A stretch of DNA of 64,000 nt from positions 190,254,348 through 190,318,347 of the forward strand of contig CM024753.1 of NCBI GenBank assembly GCA_014218235.1. The letters are read 5' to 3'. Made by a program: the position numbers and the translations under genes. The stretch comes from Colocasia esculenta (lineage: Eukaryota > Streptophyta > Magnoliopsida > Alismatales > Araceae). Within the stretch, counting starts at the first letter, position 1. Each line of letters begins with the position of its first letter. This document shows positions 34,001 through 44,561 of this stretch, piece after piece. The notes under the pieces are model-generated. The model searched no databases. It had not been told where the DNA came from and worked only from the letters and a program-made list of their open reading frames with translations.

Positions 34001-34766
34001 CACTGAAAGTTCGATAAATTGCTCCTTTACAGTGGACTTCACCTCCTTGAAAATGCCTGAGATTGTCTTTCTTCCCAAGCTACACTCTTTGGTTTTGGAC
34101 TCCTCCGCTGGCTCTCTTGCCTTTGAGAGGTTCGCTCAAGTCATGGGAAGACTTTTAGCTCAGCAAGGTCGTCTCCCCTTCTTTCAGAGATTTATTTTTA
34201 GAGACTTTCTTCTGGGCCACATCTCCTCTGATATTCTTGCTCCGCTGGTATCTGAATGTGAACGGCTTTCTCCCACAGATTGGGAAAAGCAGTATAATCA
34301 ATCTGCTCTTCAGCTGGAAGCATTAAACAACTCTCTCGTCCGATCAGGCAAGCCTCCTCTCTCTGCTGAAGCCTTCCTAGACTTGAACTCCATTAATCCA
34401 GTTCAGGAACTTTTTGTTCAATGGGTTGAGCGGTACTCAGCTTTTATCTCCTTGAAAAGGGACCTAAGGGATCATCAGATTTTCTATCCCATAACCATTG
34501 ATACATTCCTTCAGCGGGCCAGTTTTGGTACAAGCAGCTATTACAGATTCTCCCTTGATCAGGCTAAATATGCACTTTTCTTGGAAGATCAACGGCTGCT
34601 TTACATCAAGTGCATGGCTTCTGACATGGGTGCATCTTTTTCTATAGAATCTGGCATCTTTCGTCAACTTTTTGAAGATCAGGAGATTAGGGCTTGGCAA
34701 ATCATTTCTTGGCATGCCTCTCTCCTTTCTCCTAATGTCTATCTGCCTGTACCCCCTCACGCTTAA
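31062..34766 (+). pseudogene. Third ORF of SIRE-2: plant-transposon domain plus Pro-rich and C-terminal regions
   Basis: From MAASSISGGIRGYRAEF at 31062 to the stop at 34764-34766, one frame of about 1,235 codons with no frameshift but stops at 31356 (TAG), 32367 (TAG), 32706 (TGA) and 33900 (TGA). Residues ~1-260 match the plant-transposon domain type (PF20167-like: MKWSKIATLSEVSYPNLVMAFY, MNAFNRLLHFIICQILVPR, LLTKVFQHFGI). Next are an Ala/Glu/Pro-rich acidic region, a basic patch (SGKRKRIAHKRPKKN) that could be a nuclear signal, a short coiled coil, and a Gly-Pro/Pro/Ser/Thr-rich stretch. The last ~400 residues (LWYSLTVENRRRQIYCEYL onward) have no family I recognise. It sits where SIRE elements carry their 'envelope-like' ORF; I see no clear signal peptide or membrane span, so envelope function is unsupported. 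Confidence 0.75.
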
Positions 34767-34846
34767 TCCAAGATAATTTTGTGATTGTGCTCTCTCTTTT
34801 CTCTTTTCTCTTCTTCTTTGTCTCTCAGCTTATCTTTTGCTTAATG

Positions 34847-34972
34847 ACAAAAAGGGGGAGAAATATTGCATCTCTGAAATATATTCCTTATTATATCTTC
34901 AATTATACTTAGACTTATTTCAGATCATCTTTGCTTATTTTTAAGTTTTGTCATCACCAAAAATGGGGAGAT
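34847..34972 (+). promoter_or_regulatory. Polypurine tracts before SIRE-2 3' LTR
   Basis: ACAAAAAGGGGGAGAAA at 34847-34863 and a second AAAAATGGGGAGAT ending at 34972, directly before the LTR. The paired arrangement is usual in SIRE-type elements; the second has a T interruption. Confidence 0.8.
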
Positions 34973-35169
34973 TGATGATCAGTTTATCCCCATGTAATTT
35001 AAATTAATTAAATTTATTTTGGTGATTAAAAAAACTAAGATATTATTTAATTCTAACGAATTTTCTATAAGTCTTGAGCACAGGAAATAAGACAAAAACA
35101 AACAAGCCAAACTGGTAAGTATCCTTCATACTAATAGTTTAAACTTCATAACTTACAAATTTTTCTAAG

Positions 35170-36080
35170 TACACATCGACTCTCTAGTTGTTATAATGAT
35201 TTCCTTAGAATCATAACGATTTCCTCATACACATAGACTCTCTAGTTGTTATAATGATTTCCTTAGAATCATAACGATTCCCTCATACACATCGACTTCC
35301 TCTGAAGTGTAACAATTTTATACTCAGAAGGATTCATTATCGAGTTTGGTATCACAACGATTCGTTAAGTAATCGCAACGATTTTCCCTCACAACGATTC
35401 GTTAAGTGATCATAACGATTTTCCCTCACAATGATTCGTTAAGTGATCGCAACGATTTGCTCTCATAATGATTCGTTAAGTGATCGCAATGATTTGCTAT
35501 CATAACGATTCGTTAAGTGATCGCAACGATTTTCCCTCACAACGATTCGTTAAGTGATCGCAATGATTTGTCCTCACAACGATTCGTTAAGTGATCGTAA
35601 CGATTTGTTTTCATAACGATTTCTTATGTGAGAACAACGATTTGTTCTTACAACGATTTGGTTATCGCATCGATTTCTTAAGTGAGTACAACGATTTGCT
35701 CTCACATCGATTTCTTATGTGAAAACAACGATTTGGTCTCACATCGATTTCTTAAGTGAAGAACAACAATTTGCTTGTAACGACTTGGTTCACAACGATT
35801 TGCCTATACCGTCATAACGATTTGTCACTGTAACGATTCGATAAGTTACATAACGACTTTTTCACTGTAACGATTCATTAAGTTACATAACGGCTTGGTC
35901 GCTGTAACGATTCAATACAGTAAACAATGATTTACTCACATTGTCCTTAACGATTTGATTATTAATATATATAACGATTTGTGTATGCATCTGTTTACTT
36001 ATGAATGCACAACGATTCACTCATTTGCACAACGATTTCATAAGTCATGCATATAACGATTTCGTGGAACATAACGATTT
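35170..36080. repeat. AACGATT word array (~30-bp units) in SIRE-2 3' LTR
   Basis: The core units are CACAACGATTCGTTAAGTGATCGCAACGATTTG-like, about 30 bp, repeated many times between 35385 and 35660. On both sides the same AACGATT word recurs with unrelated linkers (ATAACGATTTC, TGTAACGATTCG). AACGATTCGTT is nearly self-complementary. The tail of the array survives in the 5' LTR (24680-24790). Some units have AATGATT, a CG-to-TG change. Confidence 0.9.
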
Positions 36081-36259
36081 GATTTTCAAGCTAATTTTTG
36101 AATACGTTGAAAAGTTAAAGTCTTCATGCATATCTTTCTGACAGTTGTGCATTTATTATGACTGAACTTATCACTGCATGCATGCAGACGATATCTTCCA
36201 TTATCATGCTTCCCATGTAAACATCTTTTTAGAAGAACATAATGGAACTTCTACTTCTG

Positions 36260-36267
36260 TATAAAAT
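36260..36267 (+). promoter_or_regulatory. TATA box, SIRE-2 3' LTR
   Basis: TATAAAAT, same context as in the 5' LTR, downstream of the AACGATT array. Confidence 0.6.
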
Positions 36268-37369
36268 CAATCTAACGTTGACTGACAACAAGAGATAGTC
36301 TAGCTATCTATTGTTTAGCATTTAATACGTGCAGGTCTCTAAAAGCACACCTCAATACAACGTTGGAAGTACGGAAGATAATGAACATCATCGAAGATCC
36401 TCTCTCTTATTGAGTGCATGAAAGCTAAGGACTGTTGAACAAGAAGCTCTATAGGACCATGCAGTCTAACGTAAACCAAAGTTTAAAGACAACGGACACT
36501 TCAATGTTCAATTTTCAAATTGAAGATAAACAGAAGACTGAAGCTCCAGATAAACAACAACTGTGATGCAGCGCTTACAACCTTCTGTGAGCTTTCCGAA
36601 GAGCGAAGCCAAGAATCCCATCCGTTCTAGCTCTTGCTCTCTGTGCTAAGTGTAGATCTGTGAGAGAACCTTTAGTTCTGAGAAGAGTTCTTTGTTGTAG
36701 ATCTTTTCTTCTCAGTTCTTAGCTTCAGATCAAGTTGTGCTCTATAAACTTGATCTAGGGGCTTCATCCCTGAACACTTTCCTTGTTGTGCCCTTCGTTG
36801 GAAGGAAGACCTGGTGGGTTCCAGGGTATTGTTCCCTTGATTGGAAGGAAGACCTGGTGGGTTCCAGGGTATTGTTCGCTTCGTTGGAAGGAAGACCTGG
36901 TGGGTTCCAGGGTGTTGTTCCCTTCGTGTGAAGGAAGACCAGCTGGGGTGCTGGGTGTATAGTGTCCTTAAGGGGGACTGTACCCTTGTTAGTGAAATCC
37001 TGAGTTGTTGCTCAGGGACTGGACATAGGACTCCTGTGGAGAGGAGGTCCGAACCAGGATAAATCTTCGTGCAATGTGTGTGTGCTTATCTTTGCATTCA
37101 TTTCTCTACTAACACTAACTACAATCGAAGTGTGTGTGTTGTGAATGTTTTCATGAACAGGTATTAGTTGACCAATTGTTTTTTAAAAGACCCATTCACC
37201 CACCCCCCCCCCCCCCCCCTCTGGGCTTGCTAGCTGGGCAACATTTATTATGAATATGAAAATATTAATAATTTTTTAAAAAGAATTTTTGTTAAGGTAC
37301 GAAATACTTATGAATTCTAAAATGTAAAAGATTAAATATGAGGGTGTAAATACACAAATTATGAAAGGA

Positions 37370-37938
37370 AGGGCTGTAGACGAACTAATACACTCGACAA
37401 GTAGCTCGAATTCGCCTCGGATGTTACTCAAATTCAGCTTGTTTAATAAAGCAAACGAGTCAAGCTAAAAAAAAAAATTAAGCTTGTTTCATAAACGAGC
37501 CGAGTATAAGCAAATACCTACTCGGCTCGTTTAAGCTCGTGAAGTTCGTTTAATTTTTTAATTATAAAAATTATAAATATAGTTGTTAAATATTTTAAAC
37601 ATTAAACTACAATAATTAAACAAGTAACTTGTAAAGGATCTTAAGGTATGGCCTTGAAATAAGATAAATTTGGGTCTTATAAATAATTAATTTTTTACTT
37701 GTAAATTGAATTGGGCTTATATATATACATAATATAGATACATATATATAACTCGCAAATTCAATTGGACTCGTTAAGATACTCGTTAAGGGCTCAAACT
37801 CGAGAGTATTTAAATGAACCAAGCTTGAACGATCATTTTCAATACTCGATAAAGCTCGAGCTCGACTCGAGCTCGATTAAAAATTAACGAACAGAGTTTG
37901 AGCAGCATAATACTCGACTCGACTCGTTTACACCCCTA
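37370..37938. mobile_element. hAT-like non-autonomous element (CTCGAG-rich MITE)
   Basis: The left end AGGGCTGTAGACGAAC and right end GACTCGTTTACACCCCTA form imperfect terminal inverted repeats of the type (T)AGGGGTGTAAACGAG common in plant hAT MITEs. The interior is rich in CTCGA palindromes (37855-37875, GAGCTCGACTCGAGCTCG). No coding capacity. I could not match an 8 bp target duplication. Confidence 0.65.
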
Positions 37939-37949
37939 ACCCCTCGGTA

Positions 37950-38320
37950 ACCTTGCCCCACCTGAAGAGGGTAGACTACCCCTTGGTAGGTTAACCAGGG
38001 GTCCTCTAACCCAACCTAGTTTGGGATGGGGTTTACCTTGGGTAACCCTAGTTTAAATATTATTTTATTATATATATCTAAATATTATCTCATTTTTTTA
38101 TTTTTTAAAGAAGATAAATTAATTCAAAGTGTTTAGTTGACTAAAAATAAATAAAAAGTGGGTACTCTACCCTTGGTTAGTGGGGTAAGATAGAAATACA
38201 TGTCAAAGTGTTTGGGTTAGAAAACCCCTGGTTAAACTACCCAGAGATAGTCTACCCTTGTGTCAAAGTGGTCTAACCTGGGGGCTAACTCTGCCCCACC
38301 TCTTCAGGTGGGGCAGAAGG
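37950..38320. mobile_element. MITE with GCCCCACCTGAAG terminal inverted repeats
   Basis: Left AACCTTGCCCCACCTGAAG (37949-37968) mirrors right CTTCAGGTGGGGCAGAAGG (38302-38320). The similarity continues inward: GGGTAGACTA, GTTTAACCAGGGG and TCTAACCCA appear inverted at the other end. The right end also holds its own hairpin (CTGCCCCACCTCTTCAGGTGGGGCAG). AT-rich centre, no ORF. Confidence 0.65.
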
Positions 38321-38477
38321 TGGGTAAGTTTTTTTTTGTAAATTTTTTTAAAAAAAAATAGTATAAAATTAAAAAAAAATATTTTATTATATATCTCTTA
38401 AAATCAAAACTTTTTAAATTTTTTTGATGAATATAAATAGAGTCAAAGTAGCCATAACTATATTGCCTTTGTGAAGT

Positions 38478-38575
38478 GAGGTCGACCCCAAAAGACTTCT
38501 GAGGTCAACGTCGTCATAAACGGGGTCGACCCCAATTTTGTGGATTCGACCCCGCAACTCTAGGGGGATTTAAAG
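38478..38575. repeat. GGTCGACCCC words upstream of plant-transposon ORF
   Basis: GAGGTCGACCCC, GAGGTCAACG, GGGGTCGACCCC, GGATTCGACCCC and GGGTCGGTC lie at roughly 20-30 base spacing, about 230-330 bases before the ORF start. Confidence 0.75.
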
Positions 38576-38805
38576 GGTCGGTCTTCCCCTTTTTTTGTTC
38601 CTGCTGGAACTGCCGCCGCGATCTCCCTTTTCCTCTCTTCTCTTCTTCCCTGCGCCGGTGGACCCCTTCTGTTCCTCCCTCCAGTGCAGACGACCTCCTC
38701 CTATTCTTCTTCCTCTTTGCACTGGTCAACCCTTCTTCCTCTTTGCACTCTTCTGTTTCCTCTTCCCCTGTTTCTTCTTCTTCGAAACTCTCCCTTCCAA
38801 ATCAG

Positions 38806-40098
38806 ATGGCTCCTCCCCGGCGTGGTGACAAGAGAAAGGCAATGGCAGTGGCTGGTGATGATCAGACTCCCTCCAAGAGATCTCGGGGCAGCAGTGGAGC
38901 CCCAAATCGAAGCTTTGACCGTAATAATTTTCGTAGTCTCAATGCATTTGATCTCTTCACCACTGATATATCACGTAGGAAGGTGTATGTTGGCAAAAGG
39001 ATTGACTTTGACTTCTTTGAAAGTAATGGGGTAGATCTTGCTTGCATGTTTGAGACATTGGGATGGGGACATTATGTCACCATGAATGAAGTGGTTTACC
39101 CTCAATTGGTTAGTCTCTTTTATGCAAATTTGGAGGAAGATGAGGACAAGAAACTGAGTACTTATGTGAAAGGGATCCATATCCCTCTTAGAGTTTCAAT
39201 GCTTTCGGAAGTGATGTGTATTCCATATAAGCACGGGGTTAAATATGCCGATCGGTTAGACAATCGTCGGGAAGCTTATGAATGAGTATTAGGAACTGAG
39301 ATTGGGAACCAACTATTTGAGCGTGTGAATGCCAACTCTTTTCCGGCCTACCATCAGTTTCTTCACAAGATTGTTTGCTCTATTCTCATTCCAAGGACTA
39401 GTAGCATGGATGGAGTCACCGATGACTATATCCTTTTAATTCAAGGACTTCTAGAAGGCACTCCTGTGGACCTACCAAATATCACATTGAACACAATGCG
39501 GGATGTAGTAGGCACGGCTAAGCATAAACTTCTTTTTGGTATGCTTATTACCCGCATTTTGAAGAAATTCAAAGTTAGTTTTGCTGGTGAAGATTACCAA
39601 ACATTGACAATGTTTGATGTGATTGATGGGAGTACTCTCGCACGTATGAGGATGACTATTAAAAATGGATCTTTTGTCCGCACGGGTACTCGGTCTCCTT
39701 ACAAAGTGCAGGACCTCCAACATGATGAAGATGGTGATGAATTCAATCTATCTACTCCAGGCTCCTCCAGGCCTCCTGCTCCTCCCGTAGACCAGCTGAC
39801 TCATCTGTTTGATATGCTCAATACCAATATGAATGCTCGTTTTGACTCTTTGGAAAATTGCTTTGTATCCTTGGACAATCGCTTTGAATCTTTGGAAGCT
39901 CATGTTGAAGACCTTCAGTCTAATGTTTCCATTCTCAAGGGACAGCAAGACTGCAATGATATGCTTCTTCAAGCTATTGCCAAACAACAGGATTTTATAC
40001 GGGGCAATCATGATGAGATGCGGAAGAACTTGCACGACTTGGCCGGCGCTGGAAATTTCTTATTGGATTCTCTATCTCGCCAACCACCACCACCTTAG
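38806..40098 (+). pseudogene. Stand-alone plant-transposon-domain (PF20167-like) ORF
   Basis: 430 codons from MAPPRRGDKRKAM at 38806, with one in-frame TGA at 39283-39285 (the flanking EAYE*VLGTE fits an Arg CGA). A basic N-terminus with KRKAM and KRSRG could be a nuclear signal. The central domain has FFESNGVDLACMFETLGWGHY, YPQLVSLFYANLE, FPAYHQFLHKIVCSILIPR and LFGMLITRILKKFKV, and matches the N-terminal domain of the SIRE-2 third ORF (FNRLLHFIICQILVPR, LLTKVFQHFGI). The C-terminus is a likely coiled coil (LFDMLNTNMNARFDSLE onward, about residues 330-420) ending in QPPPP. No gag, pol or terminal repeat adjoins it. It may be a non-autonomous element's only gene or a captured retrotransposon ORF. 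Function is unknown. Confidence 0.65.
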
Positions 40099-41296
40099 TC
40101 TTCATCATTTTATGGTTTATTGTGTCCTTACATGTATGGTTTATTGTTGGAGAACGTTTAAATGATTTATGAATAGAAGATGGCTTGCTTACACTGTTTT
40201 CATGCATATTAATAATATTAGTGTAAATACATGATTGTTTAAGGATAATTTAAATCTTCCTATATAATTTCATCACAAAACACAAAACTTTATTGGCTAA
40301 CAAGTGGTGAAGTTATGTGCAGCAACCAAAACATTTTTCAAGTGATATCGGATCTCAAAAACACTTTTCAAATCATTGTGTTATGGAGTCAACCCTATAT
40401 TTCTTCATTGGTTGACCCCATATTTCTTCATGGGTCGACCCATTATAACCCCATTTCAACACTGGAAAATGGGGTCGACCTCTACTTTCAACTGAGGTCG
40501 ACCTCAAATGAAAAGCAAATCTCCTGTGTTTTGAGGTCGAGCTCATACTTCTTCTTGGGTCGACCCCTCTGTGTTGCTTTTTGGCACTGCGAAATAGGGT
40601 CGACCCTACAGTTCTTCTGGGGTCGACCTCACCTTTTTCAATTGATTTGCGCCATTATATTTTCTATTTTTATATATTATAATAAATATGAATTTTAATT
40701 GATAATATTACAAAATTGATTCTGAATAACCTAATAATAAAAATAATATATAAAACTATTTTATATACTTGTGTGACTACATATTAATGCATATTACATA
40801 ATATTTATCTCCCTCTCACTTTAATTCAAATATAAGAAGAAGTACAATTCATTAACAAGCATAACAGAAAGTTTGTCAAGGTCAATTATAAGAAAAAGTA
40901 CATGACGGCTTCACAGCGATGATTGACCAATCTTCTTATATGACCCTTCCTCTCACCTGATGCAACCTTTCTCTTTGGAGAGGAGCTCTTCATGTCACGG
41001 GGAAGTGAGGTGGAACCAGTCCCCCTTGCTGATGATGGGAGGAGGTTGGGTATACTGGTCGGAGGACATGTTAATGAAATCTTGGGTGTACGATAAATAT
41101 GTTGTAGATTGGATTACAACCTCCAAAAATTCAAATCTAACGAGGGCCCAGAGATTGTCTACTCTGTTTTTTCAAATCAGTCTGAGACGCGTCGCGCGAG
41201 ACATGACGCAAGCTTGATCGGCCGACATCACTGCTCACAGGCTGCGGACAAAGGGGGGAGCTGGAGGAAGCTGACGACTATGTACAGTACAAAGAC
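40099..41296. other. Intergenic, with GGTCGACC repeats and no gene
   Basis: AT-rich apart from the repeat block at 40385-40628. 40960-41290 has open frames without a recognisable domain. Confidence 0.5.
40385..40628. repeat. GGTCGACC word cluster downstream of plant-transposon ORF
   Basis: At least six GTCGACC or GTTGACC words (for example GGGTCGACCC, GGGGTCGACCTC, GAGGTCGACCTCA) in pairs, with CAACTGA and CTTCTT(T)GGG linkers like those of the CACTA repeat at 20885-21232. Confidence 0.75.
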
Positions 41297-41390
41297 TGGG
41301 CAGCCCTTGGTTAACCAGATGTCCACTACTTTGGGTTAGGGGACCCCTGGTTAAACTATCCATTGGTAGTCCAACCTTGTGCCAAATTAG
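41297..41390. repeat. Remnant of MITE end related to 38200-38290
   Basis: TTTGGGTTAGGGGACCCCTGG, TTAAACTA and TAGTCCAACCTTGTGCCAAA parallel 38209-38275 in the same orientation. It may be a fragment or the far end of a larger element. Confidence 0.55.
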
Positions 41391-42177
41391 ATGGCCATTA
41401 CGATGGATCCACCTACACCCAGGATAACTTTTATGACTACGCTAGACGAGGGTTAATTTTGTAGAGTTCAAAAAGAGGTCAAACGGCCTTTAAGAGTTGA
41501 GGGTTTCAAAGAGACGCGACGCTTGAAGCGATCACGATTTTACAACCCTCGATTCACGAGTTCCGTCTCTTTTGAATCCGTCTTTTCGAATGCCTTTTTC
41601 CCAATCTCTTCTATCCTTTCGGAAGCACAGAACACACTACACAGGTTCTTCACAACTATTATAAAAGGAACCCAGGGCCTCATACTATCCTTCACAAGCT
41701 TCTCTTCTTCTTCTTCCTATCTTTCTTGCTCGTCTTCTTCCTCTTTATTTGTAGACGTCTTCATCTGACAGTGCTCCCCAGAGGGATGGCAAGGCACCTG
41801 CGTCACCGGTGCCACCGTCGCCCCCGGCTCCCCCGGCGCCATAGGCTCTGAACGCGGCATTGTTGACTATACACTTTCGTTGTCTAGAGTTCTTTGCATA
41901 CGTCAATATGCTCACCTTCTCTAAACTGTCTCACAAATTTAAAATAGCAAAGATGAACTAGCAAAGTGGTGAGAACAGGTCATTTCCACAGGGAGACTGA
42001 ATAAAATTTGACTTAAGAACTGCTTTACGGAACTATTCTAACAAACACTATAACACTGAGATAACATTGCATTACAATCAATTCTATAAACAACTCCAAT
42101 CAAATCCCTCACAACTCTGATAGATCAAACATAATGCAAGAACAAGTAGAATTGAAATTAAAGAAATTTGATATCAC
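41391..42177. other. Unassigned; LTR/leader-like DNA
   Basis: 41700-41860 is CT-rich then GC-rich (short Pro-rich frame GTGTGCCACC-type, ending at a TAG near 41842). No recognisable domain. Confidence 0.4.
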
Positions 42178-42380
42178 TGTATCCTCTCAGCTCGAGGGAT
42201 GAAGAACAAAGAGAAAACAGGTTGCACTAAGTCTCAAAATAGCAAGAAGAACACAACACTGTACCCTCACAGCTCGAGGGATGAAGAACAAACGAGGAAT
42301 AAGGTGCAATAAACTTCAGAACAGCAAGAAGAATTTCAAATCTCTTTACCCTCACAGCTCGAGGGATCAGCAACCAAACA
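42178..42380. repeat. Three ~85-bp tandem repeats with CACAGCTCGAGGGAT
   Basis: Units at about 42180, 42261 and 42346, each with TACCCTCACAGCTCGAGGGAT(GAAGAACAAA), a variable middle and a CAAGAAGAA tail. No coding role seen. Confidence 0.8.
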
Positions 42381-42833
42381 ATAAAAGAAACGTAAATTGC
42401 AACATCAAACTCATGATCTGTTCAGATGAAAGATTAAAAACACCAACGAAATAGAAACCTCAAAGAAAAGAAAACAAAAAAGAAAGAACCAGTCTCTTTG
42501 ATCTCTCAAATCCTGGTTGCTTTCTGCTACCTCCGGGAGTTACACAACACACAGACCTCTGATTGTCCTCCTCCAAGACGCCAGCCAGAAGAAAGGAAGA
42601 AGCGCAGCCCAACGATCTCCCAGCAGCAGCAGCGATCCCCCCTTCCAACCTTCACAGAAGCAAACCAAAAAAATTGCAATCGCCCTCTGGATGAACAGAA
42701 GAAATCACCAGCAATCGTCCTCCTCACAGTAGTCCTCACTACACAGAAGAAATAATAGAAAAATCCCCCAAATGCTGAACAAAAAAGATGGAAGAAAAAT
42801 TCCAGAATGAAAATCACATTAGCTGAACAGAAA

Positions 42834-43713
42834 GGGTTTTTGTGCTTTTGACTGGTCTGCTTTGTGTGGACAGTCCTTAATCATATGCCCTTTCTGACCA
42901 CATCCATAACATTTCCTTGCTACTTTCCAGCATTCATCACCGGGGTGTCTTCTTCCACATTGAGTGCACACGGGCCAACTCTTTTTCTGTTCTCCCTGCT
43001 GCTTGGTTGAATCAACCTTTCGCTTCTGACCTTTTGTTTCCTTGGTATATACATTTTTCTTCTTACCCCCATTGGTTTCTTTGTTTTTCATATACTCCAT
43101 AAACTCGGATTCCACTATAAACGCAGTCTTTAGTGCCACAGCCATGCTCTGGGGATCTAGTGGAGCTATCCTACTCCTCACACTGGGTTTCAATCCTCTC
43201 ACAAACTTCTTTACCCTTCTGAGTTCATTATCACAAATGTGAGGTGCATACTTTTCCAGTTCAGTGAATTTCGTTTCATATTCTGCCACCGTCATGTCTT
43301 TTTGTTCCAATTGCAAAAATTCCACTTCCTTCCTATCCTTGATATGTGGTGGAGTGTATTTTTCATACAACTCTCTCAGGAATTCTCCCCAACTAATGTT
43401 ATCTTCTCTATTTCTGAATGCATTTCTCATGGCAGATTGCCACTATTCATCTGCTCTATCCTGAAGCATATAAGTCGCCAATGTGACTTTGTCTTCTTCT
43501 TCACATCTAATTGCCTTAAATATCTTTTCCATTTCTCTAACCCATCATTCTACAATTTCAGGTTGGCTGCTTCCTTTGAAGGCCAGAGGTCCCATCTTCT
43601 TAAATTTCTCTAACAATGATGCTCCAGAAATTCTTTCTCCACCCACATCTTGTTGGTTCTTCATTAGTGTTTGCACCATTCCCTGAAATGATTGCATAAA
43701 AGTAGCAAAATCA
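42834..43713 (-). pseudogene. Inverted truncated gypsy gag (left arm of inverted duplication)
   Basis: Minus-strand copy of Tekay-type gag. It runs from 43713 (DFATFMQSFQGMVQTLM) through the retrotransposon gag domain (WVREMEKIFKAIRC, TLATYMLQDRADE, YEKYTPPHIKDRKEVEFLQLEQKDMTVAEYE) to the CCHC knuckle CYGCGQKGHMIKDC. It then stops near 42834 where similarity to the right arm ends. It carries TAG in place of the second-last Trp of DEWW (43450 region), exactly as the right arm does. The copy at 63248 has TGG there. Confidence 0.9.
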
Positions 43714-44561
43714 GGGAATGGTGCAAACACTAATGAAGAACCAACAAGATGTGGGTGGAGAAAGAATTTCTGGAGCATCATTGTTAGAGAAATTTAAGAA
43801 GATGGGACCTCCAGCCTTTAAAGGAAGCAGCCAACCTGAAATTGTAGAAGGATGGGTTAGAGAAATGGAAAAGATATTTAAGGCAATTAGATGTGAAGAA
43901 GAAGACAAAGTCACATTGGCGACTTATATGCTTCAGGATAGAGCAGATGAATAGTGGCAATCTGCCATGAGAAATGCATTCAGAAATAGAGAAGATAACA
44001 TTAGTTGGGGAGAATTCTTGAGAGAGTTGTATGAAAAATACACTCCACCACATATCAAGGATAGGAAGGAAGTGGAATTTTTGCAATTGGAACAAAAAGA
44101 TATGACGGTGGCAGAATATGAAACGAAATTCACTGAACTGGAAAAGTATGCACCTCACATTTGTGATAATGAACTCAGAAGGGTAAAGAAGTTTGTGAGA
44201 GGATTGAAACCCAGTGTGAGGAGTAGGATAGCTCCACTAGATCCCCAGAGCATGGCTGTGGCACTAAAGACTGTGTTTATAGTGGAATCCGAGTTTATGG
44301 AGTATATGAAAAACAAAGAAACCAATGGGGGTAAGAAGAAAAATGTATATACCAAGGAAACAAAAGGTCAGAAGCGAAAGGTTGATTCAACCAAGCAGCA
44401 GGGAGAACAGAAAAAGAGTTGGCCTGTGTGCACTCAATGTGGAAGAAGACACCCCGGTGATGAATGCTGGAAAGTAGCAAGGAAATGTTATGGATGTGGT
44501 CAGAAAGGGCATATGATTAAAGACTGTCCACACAAAGCAGACCAGTCAAAAGCGCAAAAAC
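42834..44561. repeat. Head-to-head inverted repeat of gag, arms ~0.85 kb, very short loop
   Basis: Left arm 42834-43684 and right arm 43711-44561 are near-identical in inverse orientation. The arms meet at GTGTTTGCACCATTCCCTGA / TCAGGGAATGGTGCAAACAC with only 26 bases between. The few differences seen are mostly transitions. A transcript across it would fold into a long hairpin. Confidence 0.9.

Larger units (their letters stand above)
24659..37243 (+). mobile_element. SIRE/Maximus-type Ty1/copia retrotransposon with third ORF (SIRE-2)
   Basis: Order is truncated 5' LTR (24659-25823), gag (25832), protease-integrase, RT-RNase H (to 30653), a long third ORF (31062-34766), PPT and 3' LTR (34973-37243). 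The pol order protease-integrase-RT is that of Ty1/copia, and a third ORF after pol plus repeated AAAAAGGGGGAGA tracts mark the SIRE lineage. The 5' LTR lacks about 975 bp at its left and about 146 bp at its right relative to the 3' LTR, and no PBS remains. Target duplication cannot be tested because the left end is lost. Confidence 0.9.
34973..37243 (+). repeat. 3' LTR of SIRE-2, full length (2,271 bp)
   Basis: Starts TGATGATCAGTTTATCC after the PPT and ends TAGCTGGGCAACA after GACCCATTCACCC and a C-run (37202-37219), the usual U5 end of SIRE LTRs. Contains the AACGATT array, TATA box (36260-36267) and leader repeats. It preserves what the 5' copy lost. Confidence 0.85.

Noticed and set aside
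31062..34766. Viral-type envelope glycoprotein
   Set aside because: The position fits the SIRE 'env-like' ORF, but I see no signal peptide, membrane anchor or cleavage site, and the N-terminal domain is a plant-transposon type.
35385..35660. Regular ~30 bp repeats that could look like a CRISPR array
   Set aside because: The units are tandem with no unique spacers, lie inside a plant LTR, and the window is eukaryotic.
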